A stretch of 64,000 nucleotides of DNA from Tetrapyrgos nigripes. Its lineage: Eukaryota > Basidiomycota > Agaricomycetes > Agaricales > Campanellaceae. The stretch lies in assembly GCA_013368315.1 (NCBI GenBank), contig JAACJM010000083.1, positions 124,001 through 188,000 on the forward strand, given 5' to 3'. Position 1 is the first letter of the stretch, and each line of letters begins with the position of its first letter. Below the pieces are notes generated by a model. It made no database searches. It saw only the letters and a list, made by a program, of their open reading frames with translations, and was not told where the DNA came from. The position numbers were made by a program, and so were the translations under genes. Shown in pieces: positions 58,401 through 64,000 of the stretch.

Positions 58401-59466
58401 AGATAAAAAGGTTATTTGCTTTCTTGAGCAGGATCTTGATAATCAGTAAGATTTACTTGTTTAACAGCAGGGTCATGAAGAAATATGTCAGTAATTTCTC
58501 TGTTTGGTCTGCTAGTTACTACCAGTTTAAGCCATGATAGCTGCTTGAAGACTGTCCGAAAATGATTCAATAAGCCTGCACGGTCTGACTTTACTCCCCA
58601 TTCATCAAGCCCATCAACTATAATAACAACTTTTACCGAAACTTGTATGTTATTCAGGAGTGATGATTGCAAGAATCTCTCCAGTTGCTCTGCAAGTGGA
58701 ATCCCACCAGCTCTCAATGAAATGTCCTCAAAGATTTGGCAAAGTCTCTGCCCATATTCTGGAATTGCCTGGGCCAAATGATAGCAAATAGTTGGGACTA
58801 AATTTGAGATGTCACTAGTCTCCTGTCCTTGTACACAGTGAAATGTCAGACCAAGTATAACTTCCTTCCCCATGTCTCTGATTTTGGAAGTAAGGGAAAC
58901 TGCTATGGCACTTTTGCCTGTCCCAGCTATTCCATAGATCCAAGCAATGGTAGTTTTATCTTCTATTACCCAGTTGCAAAGGTCATTGAGTATCTCGACT
59001 CTTGTTCCTTTCATACAGTTGTCTTTCTTTCTGGTTGGACTGGTAATTTGGTTCAGCTTTTCCTTCAATATGTGAAGCATTTCAATGGTTTCATCAGTTC
59101 GCACTTGAAAAGATTAAACAAATTCAGTATCTTGATGCAATGTAAAGCTAACACTTACAATAATTGTAATTCTTAGTAGTCTGAACAATATCTCCTCCAG
59201 CATTGTTAATGGTTTCTACCTGGAAATTTGATGCATGTGGGAAGAAATTTAAAGACAGAGGTAATTGCACTGCAGTCTGTGCTATTTGGGAAATGACACA
59301 AATTAGTTGTTCATATATTCATAGTTTTCATTTTTTGGAACGTACCTCCTGTGTTTGAATTTTCTTGAATTTGTCTCTGACCAGCATAATTGTTTCTGGG
59401 TTGACTTCTAATGTGATACTCCCCAATGGTGTTGTTCTCATCCTCTGAGGGTTCACAGCAACTCAT
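55479..59466 (-). pseudogene. NACHT-WD40 (STAND / NLR-like) gene, decayed
   Basis: STAND proteins are signal-responsive switches; fungal members act in non-self recognition and cell death. The N-terminus starts at 59466 (MSCCEPSEDENNTIG); the next exon reads FPHASNFQVETINNAGGDIV. The NACHT core has WIYGIAGTGKSAIAVSL (Walker A) and VKVVIIVDGLDEWG (Walker B), then LVVTSRPNRE. Helical arm pieces lie at 58347-57562. From 57120 to 55790 are eleven WD40 units of 43 residues ([20 protein letters not shown] RIWDMQT pattern), with a short C-terminal domain to 55479. Breaks: frame changes near 58410 and 57595, a TAA near 58357, and one TGA at 55905-55907 in WD unit 10 where Arg is expected. A roughly 130-base insert at 57330-57465 adds an unrelated linker in frame. 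Confidence 0.85.
55790..57120 (-). repeat. eleven tandem 129-base WD40-coding units
   Basis: Units are highly alike, e.g. five share GRHVVSGS and MQTCQQVGKPL. Variation is concentrated at a few positions (residue after GS, after SGS-x-D, and the two residues before the next unit), the surface-exposed positions of a propeller. Confidence 0.9.
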
Positions 59467-60280
59467 GATGCTACAATGATCCCAACAACGGTGAGCAGAA
59501 GCATGAGCAGAGGAAAGTGTCCAGTGCACGTGAGTTAGTCTTGACTGGCTGCACGAAAGACTAACTTTGTCTTGTGTGGGTTCAACTAACTGCATCAATG
59601 ATTGCATCACTCGCAAACTTCTGAGTTTCTTTGACAAAGTCACCTGACTTGGACAGAACCTGGACGACGTCTCCAGTCGAGGCTCTCGACTCTCGATTTT
59701 GGTACAGTGCTCAAACGGATATTTATTCACACATAAGAAAACCTGGTACTGGCAGAAACACTTCTCTCTTTCCTCACATTAAACCAATAACCATCCGGCA
59801 GCGATTTGATCTGCTTCACAGCACTATTGCCAGAAGTTGTCTAGTACTCACTGTCAGATTCCTCCACTTCTCAATACATCTACACCACATACGTCTTCAA
59901 AACGCGTACTTATACCCGGAGCCATGACTACTAGTAGGACCATTTAAACGCAACATCCTACTTCGAAGGTTATCCTATCTTATATGTTTCCTACGCCGTA
60001 TGTCCAGTTTCCGTATCTTCATTTTTTGATTTTTCTTCTTCGGAGCAATACGTCCTCACTCACCATCTTTGGGTTTTTGTTTAGATAAGAAATGTAATTG
60101 TTTTACGAGGCCAAAAGACATGATGAGCGAATGGCAGAGCACTTTTTCTCGATGGAAGGGGTGCGTGCCATTTATCGCGGAGGTGGACGCCATGTGACGA
60201 AGGATGGGTAGATAAAATTGTCATTAAATTACACAGAATCTATGTAGATATTTCCTTTCACCAACAGCAGGATATACGCG
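59467..60280. other. intergenic, no gene seen
   Basis: Presumed promoter of the NLR-like gene and flanking DNA; base composition returns to that of the gene-rich part near 59900. Confidence 0.4.
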
Positions 60281-61979
60281 TTACAGATGTACTTTTGTCA
60301 TTGAGAGACCTTGGGAGAAAAGTAAAAATAAGCAAAATGAACGCAATGAAGAAATATGAAAACGTACCATGGACCGCAAAGTAAACGGTACCTTCTGAGC
60401 TTCATGGCTCTCAGGGATATCCAGCTCCTTCTTGATAAAGTTTATCGCTCTAAACGTCTTCGTCCTAACCCATACTTTCATCTTCTTCAACTCTGCCTCT
60501 CGCAGCCTTTTCACTCTCCCCATCTCCATCCCGTGTTATCCCATGCGTTACCAGATACCTCGCAGGATTCTCGGACCTTAACAAGGAGGCCAGAGAAGAC
60601 TCGCCCGAGTTTGTATGCGCGTCACGGGTACATCTGTTAAGTCTCTAGAGCTTCTTGACTAACGCAGCTTCACGAGGGGGATGGTTTGCGCGTAGACGGG
60701 CGTAGGATTTATGTGAAAAGGTAGAAGTGTCCAACCTCCTGAGTGTAGGACTCTGCGCCTTCCGGAGTGAGTAATTCTAGCAGCGAGAAACGGATAAATA
60801 AGCAAAATGAACGCACTGAAGAAATACAAAAACATACCACGAACCGCAAAGTAGACGGGCACCTTCTGAGCTTCATGACCCTCAGGAATACCCAGGCCCG
60901 TCTTGAGCGAGTCTATCACTCTATATGTCCTCGTCCTCACCCATCCTTCCATCTTCCCTAACTAGTACGTCACACTCGTTTCCACCCACTCTCTCATAAC
61001 CTTTTCATCTCCATTCCATGTTATCCCATGCATCACCGGATACCTCGTAGGATTCTCAGACCTTAACGAGGAGGCCAGAGAAGACTTGCCCAACTCTGTT
61101 GGTATATGTTTCACAGGTACGCCTGTCAAGTATCTTAATCCTCTTGATCAGGGCAGCTTTGCGAGGAGAACAGTTTGCGTGTAGAACGGTGTAGAATTCA
61201 TGTGAGAAGGTCTTCGTGTTGTCGATGTCATACAGAGCGACCCATGGGCCATAAAGGAGTTTTGGAGTCGGAAGCAGCGTATCGGGCATCAGAGAGGAAA
61301 GATTTGAAGTAGTGGAGTCGAAGTGGGACGTGTTTGTTTAGATTCGTGCTTCCAGCACCATGCTGAGGGTAGGACTCTTCAGCTTCTGGTAAGGTATTCT
61401 AGCAGCGAGAAACGGATAAATAAGCAAAATGAACGCAATGAAAAAATACGAAAACGTACCGTGGACCGCTTAGTAAATAGGCACCTTCTGCACCTCAGGA
61501 CCCTCAGGGATACCCAGCCCCGTCTTAAGAGAGTCACGTAATCACTTTGAAAGTCCTCGTCCTCACCCATCCCTCCGTCATCTTCAACTCTGTCACACTC
61601 GGTTCTACCCACTCTCTCGCAACCTTTTCACTCTCTGCATCTCCATCTCATGTTATCTCATGCGTTACCAGGTACTTTGTTGGATTTCCAGACCATAATG
61701 AGGCGAGAGTAATGGGGCCAGGAGAGGTCGGGGATGTCGGGCGGGGTTGGTAGCGGGGAGCTTGGATGGGATTAGGATCGACGTTAACGTTGACAGTGGG
61801 GGCAAGGGTCGGAGCCGGCGGTGGGAACGCAGGGACCAATGCAAAAGGACTCGCGAACGAAGGCAAATTATCAGAACGGCATATCCACCTCCCTCAAATT
61901 CCACCGCGTCCCGCAATGGCGGACAAGACGTAACAGTCATGAGGTAGACGGAAGGTGGAGGAGAGATTTGTGTCGACAT
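60281..61979 (-). pseudogene. EthD-like (dimeric alpha-beta barrel) gene, tandemly fragmented
   Basis: Minus-strand pieces read like a fungal two-lobed EthD-type protein. MSTQISPPPSVYLMTVTS lies at 61979. WVALYDIDNTKTFSHEFYTV then IKRIKILDRRTCETY is at 61250-61090. EGWVRTRTYRVIDSLKTGLG followed by IPEGHEAQKVPVYFAVRG is at 60952-60850. The last unit is present three times (60529-60370, 60952-60840, 61590-61460), each followed by the same intron sequence containing TTCATTTTGCTTATTTATCC, and each broken by stops or frame changes. So a segment was duplicated in tandem and all copies decayed. Some EthD proteins act near ether-degradation or polyketide genes; no function is claimed. Family call is from remembered motif pattern. 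Confidence 0.5.
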
Positions 61980-62054
61980 GAGTAGGAGAGTCGAGAGAGA
62001 GGTCGAGCAGGACGAGTTGGGGACAGAGTCGGTCCGTATTCCTCTGACTAATCA

Positions 62055-62941
62055 ACTAAACGCTATCCACCCACCAAATTTCACGGGTCACGTGCCATAT
62101 TCACAGGGCCACCGCCGCGTCTGTCTCGCGTCGGACAAGTCCATCGTCGCGTCCTCTGGCCCCGGTTCCTCAAGCACGGGGCTATGGCTTGAAATAAACT
62201 CGTAAAAATATAATAGATTGAGCATGTATTAGGTGGATTAGAGAATAAAAAAAACTATTTAACTGTCAAGAAGTCCTTCAATACTACTAGCAAAGGCTGG
62301 GCTCACTTCGAAGAGCCCTCAATCTGATATCCCATAGTGTTTGCAACCCTTCTATTGTCTCCTTTCTGCTTTCTAGCCCATGTGGTCTCCCTGTTCCCCC
62401 TTGGGCTTTCAAATTCCCGCACATCTTTTACAAAATGAGAGATATCCCGGCCAATTTCGCATATCCGCCAGGTTTGTTTTTGCTAACTTTGAATTGGGTA
62501 TTGCGCGGTTTCCTAGTCTTGCACCCAGAGCAATAGCGTAGCACCACCCCATCAGGAGATACCGAGTCCATAGAGTACTCCATGGTATCGGATCGGCGTG
62601 GGATTAGAAACGACAGGGAATGAATAGCGTGTCGACGTCGAAAAAAACGGGTTCTTTGACTTTGTTTGGCTGCGCCCTCTGAGTCCAGGCTTGGTCCAGG
62701 CAGCAAAACTTGATATCAGTTGGATATCAGTTCTTAAAAGCCGCATTAAATTGCCTCATTCTACTCATACATGCACTATCTACTATGTTTTTACGAAATC
62801 ATTTCAAGCCATAGCCCCGTGCTTAAGGAACCGGGGCCAGAGGACGCGACGATGGACTTGTCCGACGCGAGACAGACGCGGCGGTGGCCCTGTGAATATG
62901 GCACGTGACCCGTGAAATTTGGTGGGTGGATAGCGTTTAGT
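62055..62941. mobile_element. Mutator-like non-autonomous element, long inverted ends
   Basis: The ends (ACTAAACGC...GCGTTTAGT) belong to inverted repeats of about 145 bases (62055-62200 and 62797-62941) with few mismatches. A perfect 9-base duplication GACTAATCA flanks the element (62046-62054 and 62942-62950). The 9-base duplication and long inverted repeats fit Mutator-like elements. A small frame inside (62428-62706 minus) with YCSGCKTRKPRNTQF looks zinc-ribbon-like but is too short to call. Confidence 0.85.
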
Positions 62942-62950
62942 GACTAATCA

Positions 62951-63660
62951 GTCGCTTTCTTTGGTCCAGACCGTTGTTGCAGTACTTATGTTGTCCTGAA
63001 TCAATCGCGTTTGCGACAACATGGTCTTTGCTGCCTGTTATAGACTCTATTCAAGGGTTGGAGACGATCCAGCCATTCCTTTCGTACTCTTTTCGGAAGG
63101 CAAATTGGAGATGGCTCATAAGACGTGGATTGCCCTTGTACTACGTCTGCCTCTGGCCTCTACGTCCCCCTGATCATTGTAGTGCTACGGCTCACATGCC
63201 ATCGAATTCTCTGTTCCTTTAGTATCCCTCAACTTCAGTTGTGTCCTTCCAACAAACCATACACACGACGACCAACCAGTCTACTCACTCCTCCCTCTCT
63301 AGGAAGAAACGCGCATGATGGATTTGGACATATTAAAATTACATTGAAATGGTAAGGAGCTGTATGGTGTCACTGAGCACAGTGAGTAATACCTCAGTAC
63401 TAAATCCTTCATCCTTTTTGCTTTCTTTTCGTCCCATCATCGAGTCCCAGATATATTTATACATCATTCATTTTATCACTCCTCTACATGTTGTACCTCG
63501 CTTGCCATCCTTACTGGAGAACATACTGTGTAACACAGAAGATCTGACGGCCAAATCACTCATCACGTCTGGCTGGGCTTGAATGCATACAGGGTGGGGG
63601 GAGTTTCTACAAGACATAAGCGTAGCATGTAACGTACTGTCGCCTAGCGTTATAGGGCCG
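62951..63660 (+). pseudogene. carboxymuconate cyclase-like relic C (5' half plus intron)
   Basis: From GTCGCTTTCTTTGGTCCAGA it follows 20764-21460 of the live gene: TTTGCGACAACATGGTCTTT, GGATTGCCCTTGTACTACGT, CGCGCATGATGG, GTGTCACTGAGCACAGTGAG. It continues into intron sequence shared with relic B (GCTTGCCATCCTTACT, ATACTGTGTAACACAGAAGA). Multiple deletions and stops. Its upstream side is interrupted by the Mutator-like element. Confidence 0.8.
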
Positions 63661-64000
63661 ATAATAATACTGGGGAAAGGTGCCACTGCTTCGCATGGCA
63701 AATTACGACGCCCATTATTGGATAAATAAAATGGTTTCATATGTAGTAAAAAATCAGATAGAGCCCAATATCTCAATGTAACGACGCCTTCAATTATAAA
63801 CAGTGACCTTGGATTGGGTGGAGGAAGCCATAGTGATTCAGAGAGCGGCTCTTGGTGACTTTCGATGGCTACTGAGGGAAGGAAAATACGTCTGAAGCTC
63901 GTTGTGGTTGGGCCTGTAGTCGTCGACAGCGGAAAGGACTTGTGACGTACTCACATCGTATCAAGCGTCAGTTGAAACGGCAGTGTTCGGGCACTTCGGA
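63661..64000. other. window end, possible 3' end of a minus-strand gene
   Basis: Base composition looks genic and a minus-strand frame from about 63958 could be a terminal exon, but no domain is visible. Confidence 0.25.

Noticed and set aside
1..64000. tRNA, rRNA or CRISPR features
   Set aside because: No cloverleaf-like B-box context, ribosomal sequence or regularly spaced repeats was noticed; a tRNA scan was not possible by eye.

Overview
The window looks like nuclear DNA of a mushroom-forming basidiomycete (Agaricomycetes). Genes are split by many introns of about 50 bases with GT-AG (occasionally GC-AG) borders. Several families are typical of agarics: MLKL-type helical domains fused to kinase-like modules, NACHT-WD40 proteins, an extracellular intradiol dioxygenase, and F-box/LRR relics. 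The mobile elements are also typical of this group: Helitron, Ty3/Gypsy chromovirus, hAT, and the basidiomycete DDE family with the ESRGH / YPKFHCE / YWGA signature. All calls are from reading the sequence; no database search was possible.

Layout. 1-8 kb: housekeeping block with GLE1 (minus, cut by the window edge) and proteasome beta subunit PRE1 (plus) sharing a 300-base promoter, a frameshifted beta-propeller lactonase, a decayed F-box gene and RIB3 (riboflavin synthesis). 8.7-15 kb: two convergent genes whose N-termini resemble the MLKL four-helix domain, one carrying a kinase-like fold without catalytic residues; duplicated non-coding repeats surround them. 16.5-18 kb: a multi-pass membrane protein. 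19-22.6 kb: a head-to-head pair, a secreted intradiol ring-cleavage dioxygenase and a carboxy-muconate cyclase-like lactonase, plausibly successive steps of aromatic-ring catabolism. 24-26 kb: a secreted GH43 glycosidase.

From 26.3 to about 55 kb the sequence becomes a nest of mobile elements: a decayed Helitron holding a hAT that holds another hAT; a complete-ended 6.9 kb Gypsy chromovirus with a hAT inserted in its chromodomain; a deleted DDE transposon with 39-base inverted repeats; long direct repeats with their own insertion; a miniature LTR element and a Copia gag scrap; and a hAT interrupted by an opposite-strand hAT that is itself interrupted by a MITE. Beyond it lie a decayed NACHT-WD40 (NLR-like) gene with eleven near-identical WD40 repeats, a tandemly fragmented EthD-like gene, and a Mutator-like element with 9-base target duplications. 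Three relics of the carboxy-muconate cyclase gene are scattered at 26, 54 and 63 kb.

Two themes stand out: possible regulated cell-death/non-self-recognition components (the MLKL-like pair and the NLR), and a decay signature in which premature stops in old elements and in the NLR are TGA at positions where an arginine CGA is expected, consistent with C-to-T change at CpG.
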